Source: Ditylenchus dipsaci (Eukaryota; Nematoda; Chromadorea; Rhabditida; Anguinidae). From it: 64,000 nucleotides of DNA. Where the stretch lies: contig SADC01000910.1 of NCBI GenBank assembly GCA_004194705.1, forward strand, positions 310,001 to 374,000, written 5' to 3'. The position numbers and the translations under genes are program-made. Positions 44,601 to 55,486 of this stretch are shown piece by piece (positions within the stretch are counted from its first letter, which is position 1; the number at the start of each line of letters is the position of its first letter). A model generated the notes under the pieces. That model saw nothing but the letters and a program-made list of their open reading frames with translations, was not told the DNA's origin and did no database searches.

Positions 44601-46790
44601 TTTTAATTTTACGGTTTTTTGTGAATATTTTTGTTTTATGGTGTGGCCCAAGATTTCAGCTTTTTAACGAGCTATCAAACTCTATTGAACAATTTGAGAA
44701 ATGCAGAGATTTAGGGTTTGAATGAAGTAACCTTTTTTCTGTTATTTTTTCAAACCACAATAAAATCTTTTTTAAAGGACCATGGTTTTTGCGCGCAGTG
44801 GCATGACAAAAATTTGAATTGGCGGGGGACACTTCTCTTTGTCTCTCACACTACTCTTTTGAGTCGTTCGACATCGCTCCAAAGAGTACAGTGAGAGACG
44901 AAAGAGAATTGTCCCTCGCCAATTCAAATTTTTGTCGTGCCACTGCGCGCAAAGACCATGGTCCTTGAGAAACATAAAAAAATAAGATTTTTATTAAATA
45001 TTTTTATCCTTCAGGCGTTACACGATTTCTACCCTACAGTATGTTGGTATGCTGTTAGTTTGCGCCTTTTTCCATCTTTTTTACTACTCTGGTCTTGTAT
45101 GGTCTGCTTTTCCTGATGAGAATAAAAGGCAACAACTCAATTCGACTGCTTTGTTTGACCATTTTCAATTGGAAGGATCTTTTTTTTCGCCCGACAACAT
45201 TTTCATGCTTGTCAAAGCTGTAATACTTTTAATTTCCTTATTGAAATGTGAATTATTTTATTTCAGGACTCTGGAAAATGGGCAATAACTTGTGGCTATC
45301 TTATGTTGCTCCAATTTCTAGCCTATTCAATAGTCATAACTTGTGGAATTAAGATCAAAAGATATGTGAAAAACTCTAATATTGGTGAGCCAGGTAGTAA
45401 AAGAATGGACCAAGTCAACAAAGAACTCAGCATCATTTTGTTTTTCCAGGTTTTTTAACAAATTAAAACTTATGTTCTGTAGTTTTGGACCAGCTCCTTA
45501 TTAATTTTGCTACATCAAAATTTTGATTTCATTTTTTAATTGTTTTCTTGTAGAACATGTTTTTCTGGGTGGGCTTTCAAATATTACCTTTGTTATTTTC
45601 ATGGAAATTCATGGAGCAGCGGGTTCATGAATGTGGGCAGTGCTTGAAATGGACCTCTTATCTATTTTTGCCTAGATCTCGGTCACTTTGCATTGTGCAT
45701 ATTAAAAGCTGGATTTCATTCAACGTAGGAAAAAGACTGCATCTTTCTGATAAATTAGATTTACCCGAACGCTTTCTCGATTTTAAGAAAAAAGCGTTTT
45801 AAGACAAAACAAGTCATTTTCGAAACTATGAATTTTGATATATTTTGTGATTTTTCTCAGGTAAAACGGCTGCCGCAAATTTTTGATTACACATTCAAAA
45901 AGCTTAATGAAGTGTGCATAAGATACCGTATTCTCTCTAATAGAGGGTTGACCCGTCTATTTTTCAACATCCAAAAATATTTTTGACTTCATATTAAAAA
46001 TGCAATAAAACATGGTTTACCCCTAGTTTTGGTCTCCTAGGGACCCGTCTATTAGAGAGGACCCTTCAAATAGAGAGTACCCGTCTATTAGAGAGAATAC
46101 GGTAGTCGAAAATAACATTCCAAAAGAAGCAATCAAAAAGTTAGCGGGGCCGTTCTTCCTGGATAAACTCACAAAATATCTCGAAATTCATGGTTCCAAA
46201 AATGACTTTTTTATCTTAAAACGCTTTTTTTCGTTCGGGAAAATCTAATGCCTCAAAAAAATACAATTTTCTTCCTGCGTTGAATGACATCTAGTTTTTA
46301 ATATACACAATGCATAGTGACCGACATCTAGGCGAAAACAGAGGATAGGTCCATTTTAAGCACTGCCTAGATTCATAAGCCGCTGCTCCATGAATTTCCA
46401 TGAAAATTACGAAAGTAATATTTGTAATTCTACTTAAACACCTATACAAGAAAAAAATATAAAAATGGGGTTAAAATTCTGAGGTACTAACGGTGGTCCA
46501 GAATTGCAGAAAATCACTTTTAAATGTTTCAATTCAGTTTTTATTTTCTTTAGACAGTTTTACCGTTAGCCGAGTTTAGTCTAAGTGCAGTGTGTATTTT
46601 CACATCAATTTTTTTTGCTGATTCGTCGTCCATTTCTCTTTTTAGCACCTATTTAGTACTTCCAATACACTGGATGCCAGTTATAAATCCGTTGATTACC
46701 ATTTCTGTGGTTAAAACCTACAGAAACTTTATTCGACCATCTAAGAAAGTTGTGTCTACAACCACAACAAACAGCGTTACAGGTTCCTAA
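41622..46790 (+). CDS. Nematode chemoreceptor-like 7TM GPCR, copy 1 (one frameshift)
   Basis: Likely a G-protein-coupled chemoreceptor of nematode sensory neurons (Srd/Str/Srh style). Exons: 41622-41631, 41682-41857, 41905-42070, 45015-45219, 45267-45449, 46554-46790. It begins MISALHHINCWTAFVFGVSL and shows seven hydrophobic segments, the CVPFIYRYL motif after segment 3, a KELSIILFFQ segment before helix 6, and PVINPLITISVVKTYR after helix 7, with a Ser/Thr-rich tail. Exons total 977 nt; copy 2 has one more base at the end of exon 3 (ATATTGTGCAG versus ATATTTGCAG here), and adding it gives 978 nt, 325 residues, a normal length. Thus copy 1 is out of frame only from exon 4. The long introns are full of mobile elements not present in copy 2. 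Confidence 0.85.
42205..42370. repeat. Short foldback rich in CGCCTA
   Basis: Begins near CAGGCGCCTATCGGCGCC and ends near TATAGGCGCCTAAGTC, with repeated CGCCTAA motifs between. It lies in intron 3 of receptor copy 1. Boundaries approximate; no target duplication found. Confidence 0.4.
42670..43335. repeat. 20-bp tandem array (GGTGGTTCGGGC) in receptor intron
   Basis: Some 25 imperfect units with consensus near ATCCTGGTGGTTCGGGCCCT, interrupted by the hAT-like element at 42795-42959. Same unit family as at 19911-20112 and 37690-39165. Open frames on both strands here are repeat translations. Confidence 0.75.
42795..42959. mobile_element. hAT-like MITE inserted into a tandem array
   Basis: 165 bp; ends CACGGTTTGC and GCAAACCGTG; exact 8-bp duplication CTTTCCAG (42787-42794, 42960-42967). 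The interior is made of GAGCTCATGAGGATGAG/CTCACGTGAGG motifs in both orientations. Removing it restores an array unit reading ACTTTCCAGGTGG. Confidence 0.88.
43640..44572. mobile_element. Tc1/mariner-class element, internally deleted
   Basis: 933 bp with terminal repeats of about 112 bp that match except for one T-run length; they start CAGGGTGGCGCAACATAAAC. TA at both sides (43638-43639, 44573-44574). Near-identical ends suggest recent insertion. It lies in intron 3 of receptor copy 1 and is absent from copy 2. Confidence 0.9.
43833..44391 (+). pseudogene. Transposase remnant, mariner/IS630 class
   Basis: The 5' part (from ATG 43833) reads MVYSAQEKAKCVEMFIEEG, a helix-turn-helix start with an in-frame stop after ANFGV, then RNRILDWYNKFKGKEAS. 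The 3' part (about 44160-44391) has YSPDLTPCDFFLWGWIKSQV, the typical block around the final catalytic aspartate, and continues to a stop after EQEYE. The middle with the first two acidic catalytic residues is missing. A T-rich TTTTTTAG acceptor lies just before the ATG. Confidence 0.85.
44776..44967. repeat. Hairpin repeat, CAGTGGCATGACAAAAATTT ends
   Basis: Inverted arms AAGGACCATGGTTTTTGCGC and GCGCAAAGACCATGGTCCTT enclose CAGTGGCATGACAAAAATTT and its inverse, then AATTGGCG and inner inverted CTCTTTGTCTCTCACACTAC-like sequence. Sits about 45 nt before exon 4 of receptor copy 1. Related CATGGTCCTT blocks occur at about 40960. Confidence 0.65.
45480..46495. repeat. Foldback in receptor intron 5
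   Basis: Arms at about 45550-45805 and 46180-46435 are inverted copies (GAGCAGCGG...; TTCATGGAAATTCATGGAG; CTAGATCTCGGTCACT / GTGACCGACATCTAGG). The centre holds the CCGTATTC-ended MITE at 45926-46102. The 81-codon frame in the left arm reads through repeat DNA and is not part of the receptor. Confidence 0.6.
45926..46102. mobile_element. CCGTATTC-ended pogo-type MITE
   Basis: 177 bp; ends CCGTATTCTCTCTAATAGAG and the inverse of CCGTATTCTCTCTAATAGAC; TA at 45924-45925 and 46103-46104. Sub-terminal GGACCCGTCTATTAGAGAG repeats. Nested in the centre of the 45480-46495 foldback. Confidence 0.85.
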
Positions 46791-46923
46791 AGCTTTAAAA
46801 TTAGCTAATTCAAACGCTGAGAAAGATTTTAAACTTATGAAAGACCATTTGGAGGTGCGGTGTTGAGGACCTATGACTTGAATGTTTTTCGCATATTCTT
46901 GTAGAGCATGCATGACCCCTCGA

Positions 46924-47327
46924 TCACATAGGCGAGTCGAGGTCGAGCTCGTGTTTTCTCAACCTTTTTGTTGATCAGAGAGAATTTTTTCCATACTTTT
47001 TGTCACTCTTCATATACCAAACGAAAGCTTAGATTCCAAGCTATCTTTTACACCAAAATTATATCATTGATGTGACAAAAACGTATGTAACAGCACAAAA
47101 GTTGGAGGCTGGTCGAGGTCCAGGTCGAGGTACCTCGACCAGGACCTCGACCACCCTAGACATCACATTTGCTTTTGTCACAATAATAAAAATATTTTTA
47201 ATGTAAAAAATAGCTTGGAATCTAAGCTTTCGTTTGGTGCATAAAGAGTGACAAAAGTATAGAAAAAATTATCTCTGATAACCAAAAAGGGTGAGAAAAC
47301 ACGAGCTCGACCTCGACTCGCCTATGT
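46924..47327. repeat. Foldback with GGTCGAGGTCC central array
   Basis: Arms start CACATAGGCGAGTCGAGGTC and end with its inverse; both include CTCGTGTTTTCTCA and AAGCTTAGATTCCAAGCTA. The loop carries a palindromic GGTCGAGGTCCAGGTCGAGG / CCTCGACCAGGACC array. About 130 bp downstream of the receptor stop codon. No target duplication found. Confidence 0.65.
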
Positions 47328-47542
47328 GAGCACAGGGTGAAGTGAAACTGGGCCATTGAAGCAAAAAAACAACCACAAAAAGTTGTACAACACTCAAATA
47401 AAAGTTTTAAAACACCTATGATATCAAATCACATGATACCACATCTATAGCTCTCTCCCTCTTCGAGGGCGCAGGGTGATTGATGGCTTAATGGCAAAAA
47501 CCTTTATTAAACATTTATTTATTTATTTTGATTTCTAATATA

Positions 47543-47791
47543 CCGTATTTTCTCTAATTAGCTTACATGTAGGTTTTTTTTCGAACCCCCAAAAATCTGA
47601 AAATTTTGAGGTCAATCTGGAAATTTTGAGTGCTCAACCAAAGTCTAAGAAGCAGAATCAGTAGAGCTCGTGGAGTTTAAAAATGCAAGAAGCAGCTTTG
47701 CGAAAAAAGATTTCTGAGCTGAGACAGAGGTCATCAAAGTTGGGAGCGTGGGTTTATTGGAGAGGGTGTGGGCTGGTTAGAGGAAATACGG
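47543..47791. mobile_element. CCGTATTT-ended pogo-type MITE
   Basis: 249 bp; ends CCGTATTTTCTCTAATTAGC and the inverse of CCGTATTTCCTCTAACCAGC; TA at 47541-47542 and 47792-47793. Same family as 16375, 18116, 45926 and 57452. Confidence 0.8.
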
Positions 47792-47793
47792 TA

Positions 47794-48430
47794 TTCTTGG
47801 TCCCCCAAGGCAAACCAAAATTAACAATTTTTTTTTTATAAATCGCCTTTTCATACTACAAAACGTGTTTTAAGTTCATCTCAAGACATAGAAAATGCTT
47901 AGATGGTCTTTTTCAGTTTTTTCCGACTTTTCGGATTTTCTGGAAAGTGTGCTTTATCCAAATATTCAAGTTATTAGAAGAGAACATCTTTTAAAAAGTG
48001 TAAAAGCTTTTTAATCACTTTGTAAAATGTCGAAGAGAAAACTATCCAAACCACTATTTTCAGCGTGAACTTTGATTAAATGAATTTTTTAGATAAGATG
48101 TCTGAATTTTTGAAGTAAAGTGCGTAGCATCAATTATATGCCATATTTTACTAAACAACTTCAACTATTTGTTATTTTAAATGTTTTAAAGAAACTCTTG
48201 TGAATTTCATGGTAGTGAATAATTTTCCACAAAAAAATTATAAATTTCTGTGAACAGCAAATAAGAATGAGGAAAATTTATTTTTTATTTAAAGATAAAG
48301 AAGTATTATTTCCAATAATTGTGTTAATGTTAAGGACTAGGACCACACAAGTTATGACAAAAATAAATGCAATTTACAATACGCTGAGCATTTTTATCAT
48401 TATTATTCTTCAACCAATAAGCAGTATACT
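47794..48430. other. Gene-free stretch
   Basis: AT-rich sequence without a supportable gene or bounded repeat. Confidence 0.35.
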
Positions 48431-48439
48431 ATTGGGGCT

Positions 48440-48655
48440 CTATTCCACAAGGGGGTCTTCGCCTGGTCCCCCTGTTGCTTTTTAGGACTTTTTAGCCTTT
48501 AAGCTTAGGCAAGGGTAGACCAGCGTATGTTAGGACGGGCTCAAACATATCTCAGACTCTTGTTTAAGTCCATTCTAACATACGCCGGCCTACACTTGCC
48601 TAATCTTTAGCCTACAGGAGGGACCAAGGCAAACCCCCGCCCATTGTGGAATAGG
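48440..48655. repeat. Family D foldback
   Basis: Ends GGCTCTATTCCACAAGGGGG and the inverse of GGCCCTATTCCACAATGGGC, with GACCAGCGTATGTTAGGACG and its inverse inside. A near-complete copy of the family at 11580-11847. Confidence 0.65.
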
Positions 48656-48861
48656 GCCTCATTGGGTTTAGTGAATCACTGAACTGTGACCCCTTGGTCC
48701 AAGTCTTTTTGAAAAATGTGTCTTGCAATTTAACTAACATTGTGATTCACTGACTCATTCGTCATAGTGGGAGGTCGAAATTGGAATCAATTGCTGCCTA
48801 GAAATTGTCATTTAATTTGCAAATCTGATTTGAGAAACCCATCGTAATTAGTGTATGACTA

Positions 48862-49340
48862 CAGTGGAATCTCTTTATAACGACTCTGAAGGGACCGGGC
48901 AAAATTGGGTCTTTAAAGAGAGAGTCGTTATAAAGAGAATTTCGTTTCAAACATTTATCAGCGGGGTCGTTATATAGAGCAGAAAGTTTGGTATTTGTTT
49001 ACTTTAAAGAGCCTCTTTTGTGCAGTAACTTTTTTTGCTCCGGGAAATCCTAAGCGCAGGATATGGTTTTGTTAGGATGAACTCAAACGTGTGTGTTGAA
49101 ATGTGTGTCTATTTGGTCCTTGGTAGTTACACATGTAGTAAGATACTGTGATAGCATAAGCTTTTGTAGCAGTGGCCACTAGTGAAGTAAAATAGTACCA
49201 ATATCAAAAAGTGTGCAAATAATAAGTTAACAAAAAAAATTATTCAAAAAAGCTAAAATTCTAAAAAAACGTGTCAAGATAAAAATGAATAATAACAGAT
49301 CGAATTAATTTTACATGAAAAATTTCTATAAAGTCGTTAT
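48862..49340. repeat. Decayed pogo-like element
   Basis: The left end CAGTGGAATCTCTTTATAAC follows TA; GTCGTTATA motifs recur (about 48927, 48965, 49335), but no exact right end is visible. Belongs to the broad group with CAGT...TATAACG termini. Confidence 0.4.
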
Positions 49341-49537
49341 ATGAATCGGCTTTTTAACATTAGAGCACCAAGTTAGGTCGTTCTAGAGGAAGAAACTTCC
49401 TTGTGAGTTCGCAACCGTGGTTAATTACAATTTTGGCTAAATTACAATTAAATTACAAAGTTTTCACCGAAGTTTCTTTAGGTCACAGTCAGGTTACCTT
49501 CCTTGCGAGTAACATCACTTAGACAAAAATTAAAAGG

Positions 49538-49543
49538 TTTATT
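49538..49543 (-). promoter_or_regulatory. Polyadenylation signal AATAAA
   Basis: Minus-strand AATAAA about 37 nt after the stop of the small secreted peptide gene. Confidence 0.5.
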
Positions 49544-49579
49544 TTCCCGACAGCAGATAACTAGATGAGAAGTCATTAG

Positions 49580-49789
49580 TCACAGTGTTGTAGGGATAAG
49601 GAGGGGATAGCCATTGCCTCCTTGGCTCATCATCACGCTATTACTAGTTCCTCCACTGCCCACACTTAGACTGGGTCCATAATTGCCCATGCCGTCGAAG
49701 AACCATTGACAATGGCTGCTTTGTAAAGCAAGTACCACAAGTAAAATAGGTAGTAAAATATAAAGTCTGTTGAAGAAACCACTTTCCAT
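49580..49789 (-). CDS. Small secreted glycine/serine-rich peptide
   Basis: A 69-residue single-exon frame. Residues 1-27 form a classic signal peptide: a short polar start (MESGFFNR), a hydrophobic core (LYILLPILLVVLALQ) and a small-residue end near SSHC, with cleavage likely just before QWFF. The mature part (about 42 residues) is rich in Gly, Ser and Asn (GNYGPSLSVGSGG...) with no dibasic sites. AATAAA lies 37 nt after the stop. Nematodes have many such short secreted peptides; defence, cuticle or signalling roles are all possible and I cannot choose. Confidence 0.6.
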   Translation of the reverse strand: MESGFFNRLYILLPILLVVLALQSSHCQWFFDGMGNYGPSLSVGSGGTSNSVMMSQGGNGYPLLIPTTL

Positions 49790-49920
49790 AATCTATTTAT
49801 TAGACTATATTAGAATAAAAATAAAGAAACACTGTTTCGGTAACAGTTTCACTTAAAACATTGTCTTAATAATTCAGAATATTTAATGTTAGCGTCATCA
49901 GGTAACCTCCCGAATAATAT

Positions 49921-50030
49921 ACAGTCAGCCATCGATTTAACGTCCCCCGACCCCTAATCTTCCTAGACCCAACTCACCCATTCCCTCCCCGAGGGTCAGC
50001 CCTAACGTGACGTTAAATCGAGGGTTGATT
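49921..50030. mobile_element. Short pogo-like MITE
   Basis: Left end CAGTCAGCCATCGATTTAAC preceded by TA; the right part has GACGTTAAATCGAGGGTTGA. Belongs to the group with ATTTAACGTC-type ends. Right boundary approximate. Confidence 0.5.
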
Positions 50031-52040
50031 TCAAATAAATTTTAATCCGACCAAGTTAGTCAATTTTTGGGTGACGTTAAATCAAGAGTTTTTCGTACCT
50101 TAATAAATACAAAAAATATACCATTGTGTGGCCTGTGGTCGACTTTAAATTTACAAAAAACATTTTTTGACGAATAGAAAAAATTTGAATTTGTGGGAAC
50201 CGGAAATGCTACAAACATAGTTTTACGGCCTAAAAATTGGCGGAAACTTGAAAAAATGGTGCTTGGTGCTTTAATAAATACGAAAATCGGCACCACCGCT
50301 GATATAGAAAAGAAATAGAGTTGTTGTAAATTTTTCTTAAAATTCTCGTCGGTGCACACAGGCGCCCAAAGCGGCGGTTCTGCAACTATGGCTACAAATA
50401 GGCAAACTTTATGAAAGACTGCTGTAAATACAGGGTGTTTAAAAATTAGGAATACCCACAAGATATTCGCCTAAGAACCCTCACAATCTGACTATCTTCT
50501 CGATGCTTGAAAATGTGTTTTGACAGAAATCATAAACTGAAACAATAGTGATGGATTTATAAGCCTAAATAGGGCGTTTTTCAATAGTTTTTATGCTCTA
50601 CTTTCGTTTCTTGTATGGAACTAGTTCTTTTTTACGGTTATCTTCAATAATAGATTCATGAAAAAAGCAAGATAAGTAATACGCGCACACATCTGCAGAA
50701 CGGGATTGAAAAAGTGCACTTTAACACAGTTGTTATAAAACTTAATTTTATCAGCTGTTGTTTAAACATGTTTTTGATCTTTTCACTCTTAAATTAATAA
50801 GAGTCTCTCAAAAACAAATAGGCGCAATTTACTTCTTTCAACTTTTGATGAGTGATAATTTCTTTGTATGCAAACAAATGACATTCCATTAATAACCCTG
50901 GAAAAGGGCCTTTTTGAGTACAAAAGGAGGTGCTGCGCTAAATTTATTCACTACTCACCAGCCTGTAGAAACAACCATACCTGACCTCAAGTAGTCGTCG
51001 GAAAAATTGGGCTTTTTGAGACCTTTGCGCTCTAGCGAGGAGGTCCGAACGAGGAGCTTTCAAACCAAGGGCTGAAAAAAAGAAAAAAAGAAATAAGATA
51101 CCTAAGACTGGAAAGACTAAAAAGCGAGCTCCACCCCCCCCCCTCTAATGAGCCTCTAATGAACTGAGCAAAATTGAAAAATGTTTTACTACTTTTGTGG
51201 ACATGCCGCCTCAATAGCCCGGTTTTGCTAGCAAGTTATAGGTGCTCCACAAGATTATTCGATAAAAAAAATCGAGCTTCGAAAAATCACATCCCGGGAG
51301 GGTCCCTTGTTAGAGACAGTCTTGTTTCCAACATCATTATCAATCTATTTACTAAGTGAATAAATAATGTACATCAGAAAACACATCAAATGACACATAG
51401 GCTACAAAGCCTTAAAAGCAGTGTGCAACATGTACGTCACAACCAAGAAAGCTAGCATATTCCTCAGAAAACTACTACTTTTTTAGAGCAAAAGAGGAAA
51501 ACATACACATCTTATAAAAGTGATTATTCTTATGGATCGAACAAAATAAAAGGATCCATTTGAGTCTTTCTTCTGCTACTTAAGTTGCCCCACCACAAAA
51601 GTTTGGACAATAAGGTGGCATAAAGGAAAGTTTTTTTGGCTGAGCGAACCAGGTTGTTCTCTTGCTATTCATTGTGGGTCACTCAGTTGGAATCAGTCAA
51701 AAACAACATAGGAATTAAATTGTTAATAAATGATTCTTTTTGTTGGGAAAAACTTGCAGTTTCGATTGATTTTTCTAAGACGGGATTTTTGTTAAAGAGA
51801 GGCACAAAAAAATACTGGGAAAACGTGAAAAAAAGGTAAAAACTTTGTGAAGGGACTACCTAAGCAGAATTATTCAAAGTTGTTGTCCTACGGAAAAAAT
51901 GGCGGATAAGGATGCCCAACGTGGACTTGCTTGTTAGCTGGTCTGCTAAAAAAAATTAAAAAAAGTTAAAATAAATGTTGAAAACGCAAAATTCATTTTA
52001 AAAAGTGGTTTCTGATTTATTATTCACTTTCCTTCAAGTA
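50031..52040. other. Mostly gene-free stretch
   Basis: A 133-codon minus-strand frame (50060-50461) begins inside a repeat-like ACACCCTGTA end and has no family motif; I do not call it a gene. The other frames are shorter. A short C-run repeat fragment lies near 51130. Confidence 0.4.
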
Positions 52041-52049
52041 TCAATGTAT

Positions 52050-52121
52050 GACTCCATGGCGCAACGGTAGCGCGTCGGATTCCAGACCCGAAGGTTGAGT
52101 GTTCAAATCACTCTGGGGTCA
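52050..52121 (+). tRNA. tRNA-Trp (CCA)
   Basis: 72-nt cloverleaf. Acceptor stem GACTCCA pairs with TGGGGTC (one G-T pair), discriminator A. D arm GGCGCAACGGTAGCGC; anticodon arm TCGGA-TTCCAGA-CCCGA with anticodon CCA and one A-C mismatch at the base of the loop; T arm with GTTCAAATC. A T-run follows within 10 nt. No intron. Confidence 0.92.
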
Positions 52122-52504
52122 TTACTTTTTAGTTTTAAAGCAGCCTAAATAATAATAGCTTAAATACAAAAATTATTTGACATTCATACAAAAAACATAA
52201 AAAATACGATAACAGTCTTTATCAAGAGCATGGTGAGGAAAATATACAAATTTGTATGCTGCACGTCTTATTTTTTCATCTCATTTTATTTACGAGTTTG
52301 GTGTCGAAATGATGCTCACACTGTTGGCTATTCCACAAGATTATCATCACAAGGTTACACACCTACTGGAGCTTATTTACGGGACAAAATCGGCTGAATT
52401 TTTGAAAATCGATGGTTTTTGGGGTTTTCTTTGACTGGTTTAACTGATATTATCTGGCTTTTTTTCTATAAGTCACACGTTTCATATACAAGAATGTAGC
52501 CAAG

Positions 52505-52945
52505 TTTCGGCGTTAAGCGAATTCATCAACATCGAATTCATCAACACATGAATTCATTAACACACGAATTCATCAACAAAATTTGTCTTGGCACGCCATG
52601 TTAGTGCTTTTAAATTTTTTGGTGATTACGTTTTTTCTTTTAACTTACTTCTGATCTATCTGATATTTCCACCTGAAATCTGTGTTGTTTAGGCAAATAT
52701 GAACTTTGAATTCGCTTTGTCCGAACATTTTGGTTCGAGCCTGTAACCTTATAAAATTGGATGATAAATTTACCAGGGATCAATCGATCGGGAAATTAAT
52801 TCACCGTGTATCAATTCAGCGTGGATCCATTTCCTGAGGATCCATTAACTGGGAATTGATTTATCGCCACCCACAGCAATAGTTAAAAAGAACTAGCATT
52901 TCGTGCAGAGACAAATAAACTTAAATTGTGTTGATGAATTCAGGG
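52505..52945. repeat. GAATTCATCAACAC and GGGAATTGATCCA arrays
   Basis: The left part repeats GAATTCATCAACAC four times; the right part repeats units like CCGTGTATCAATTCAGCGTGG. The extreme right has GTGTTGATGAATTC, the inverse of the left unit, so the block may be an array-armed element. No target duplication found. Confidence 0.5.
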
Positions 52946-53559
52946 TCACCCCCAAGTTTCTAATCTTTCATTTGAGCTATCAAACAGAGAAGAAAGTAAT
53001 ATTGAGTTACGGTTAGAATTTAAAAAATACTCAATTATGTCCAATACCACGCCATCCTACGCAATTTTGTCATTTCAATGAAATCACAAAATAAGGGCAT
53101 TCGCTGACAGTGAAGCAGTGCTGGAAATAGTTGACAATGAGCCTCAACGCTTGGAGAATAATTACCCTAAGGATCCTAACTATCTTAAATATATTAAATA
53201 TATGTATTTATTATGTGGCTAACCCTCATTTTATCCCGATACAGCGTTTTATTGGTACAGACGCTAATTGAGTTTTTTAAAAGTCTTAGCACTAAAAATC
53301 AGACAATGAATGAGCACTTAACGCAATTGCTATGAAAAGTAATTTCAACAGCTGAAAAGCTAACTTCATAAAACAAATTAGACCGCTCATTTAGCTATTC
53401 CACTTGAAAATAATTTGAATTATAGAGCACTGCAGCATAGCACACTCTAAAAGTCTAATTTAATCTAGCTTGTAAAATTAATTTTTGGTTCTTATCTGTT
53501 TTCCAAATTACTTCGAAACGTATTTTTGGCTACATAATGTCGCGAATTATCGGAATTAT

Positions 53560-53640
53560 TTGTTTTGTCCATATCTTTTTGAATTTACGTCGGTTTCTCA
53601 AAAACTTTTATAGCAAATTCTACTTTCCGAAAAAGGTTAG
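53560..53640 (-). pseudogene. Possible mariner transposase fragment
   Basis: One minus-strand frame reads FSPDLTSSNLFRKVEFAIKV, weakly like the YSPDLAPSDYHLF block around the last catalytic aspartate of mariner transposases. No ends or other motifs are visible, and the resemblance could be chance. Confidence 0.2.
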
Positions 53641-55486
53641 ATGAAGTTAAATCAGGCGAAAAAGGCTTCTACGGGTACAGGGTTGAACGATTTTTGGAAA
53701 TCCTTTCAATCCACTTCCCAGTAAAGTTGCAATTTGTCCAATTGAAATGTCCAGAGGATAGTTTTGCATGCTCCAAAATAGAAATCTCTGCTAATGCCTT
53801 GTCTGATAGGAATATTGTATTCAACAAATATCTCTGCTGCGATTGTAGCCACAAAGTGACCTTGTTCAATTTTACCATTGAGTATTTGCTTCTGTCTGAT
53901 ACCAGAAGCTGTTGTCCTGCATCTCACGTTCTGGCTTAGCTTTTATATGAGCTCCTTTCTTCTTTTCCGTACAAGATCACCTTGAAAAAAGACTAATTTT
54001 TTCTTAAATCATTTTTTAAATAGCATGCCGTCATGTTGCTTTCTTGTAGTCATTTTTTTGTAAAGTCTTATTTCTGTCAATTTTGTTCAGAATCGAGTCA
54101 AAGACATCGCAATCATTTTCAAACCGTAAAAAAACTATTACTATTTTAAAGATCTTGTTTCACTGTTAGTAGTCTCGCTTTTTGGTTCTGAATCCCTGCA
54201 TTTCTTGGGACTTTATTTGAAAATTCGACTCAAACTTGTTTTTGGCAACCGTACTTTTCCTTTAATATTGATATCGTACTTTAATATCGTAACTTTCAAT
54301 ATCGTACTTTAATATTGAATATTCTATCAAATAAAATATTAGTTTAATATGCCAGAAACCTATCAAAATAATTATAAAAGGGACTGATTTAATAAAGTCT
54401 CTTCTTTTAGTTTTTAATAAATAACGGACAAAGTAGCCCTTTGGAACATGAATTACAACCAAACCTCCTAATATTGAATAACTTTGAATTTTAAATTTGG
54501 ATATTGATTTTTTTGGTGCAAATTTGCTTTCAAATTTTAGTTTTGCGCTTTTATATCAAATTGTTCAATCTTTTTCGAAAAATGATCACACCAACAGGTA
54601 GCCCTGCGGTTCTAGTTTCTGTTAAGCTATTATTTACCAAAAAAAAGTTTGCAAAACATATCACATAGAGGTAAAAGTATGAAAGAGGTCAGAAAAAATA
54701 ATTTGGTTCATACTTTTACTTTTTGCGCCACATTTTACAGAGATATTGCAGCGAATGATATATTCTTAGAAACTAGAATCGCAGGGCTGCCTGATGGTGT
54801 TATCACTCGTTAAAGAAGGTTGAAAAAGTTGATAGAAAAACGCAAAACCAAAATCTTAAAAAAAATATTTGCACCAAAAAAGATCTAATTTGCACCGAAA
54901 AAATCAATATCCTTTTAATTTTAACCGGGTAAAAATACGAGCGCTTCAATTTTAACAGATCATTTTTAGAAAAATTTTAATCTTTTTTTAGCACAAAAAA
55001 ATGTGCCACTTAAACAAAAAAAAATCAGTTTATATTTTATAAGTTTGGTAATTTGTTCACAGTATTAAAATTGTTTAAATCATTATATTCCAATAATATT
55101 CACAAAAAGCCTGACTACACTGTTAAAATTACCGAGTTTAGTGAGGATTAGGAAAGACAGGAAGTCAGCAGGAAGTTTTTTTTGACAATACTGCTACTTA
55201 GTAAAGCATAGAACAGACTATTTAATAATCTCGCTTATTACTTTTTTAGTTTTATATTAGAAAATGATCTCAGGTAAACTTCAAACTTTCGGCCTAGTAG
55301 TGAATGCAAACCCCCTCCCCAAATCTTTTCGTCCTAAAACTGCTGTGACTACCCTTTCAAACAACAAGTTTAGGCTTAGCCCTAAGGCGCGAGGGCACTT
55401 TTTCTGGGGTCTGGGACGCATATTTGGGTACTCTTTGCTAACGTTCTAAAAAAAATCGGGTCTGGGGGCGATGGTGTTTGGTTTAA

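Noticed and set aside
45557..45802. An 81-codon frame as a receptor exon
   Set aside because: It lies in an inverted-repeat arm whose mirror copy is at 46180-46435, and receptor copy 2 goes directly from exon 5 to exon 6 without it.
50060..50461. A 133-codon minus-strand frame as a gene
   Set aside because: Starts inside a repeat-like end, overlaps a pogo-like terminus, has no domain, no splice context and no polyadenylation signal.
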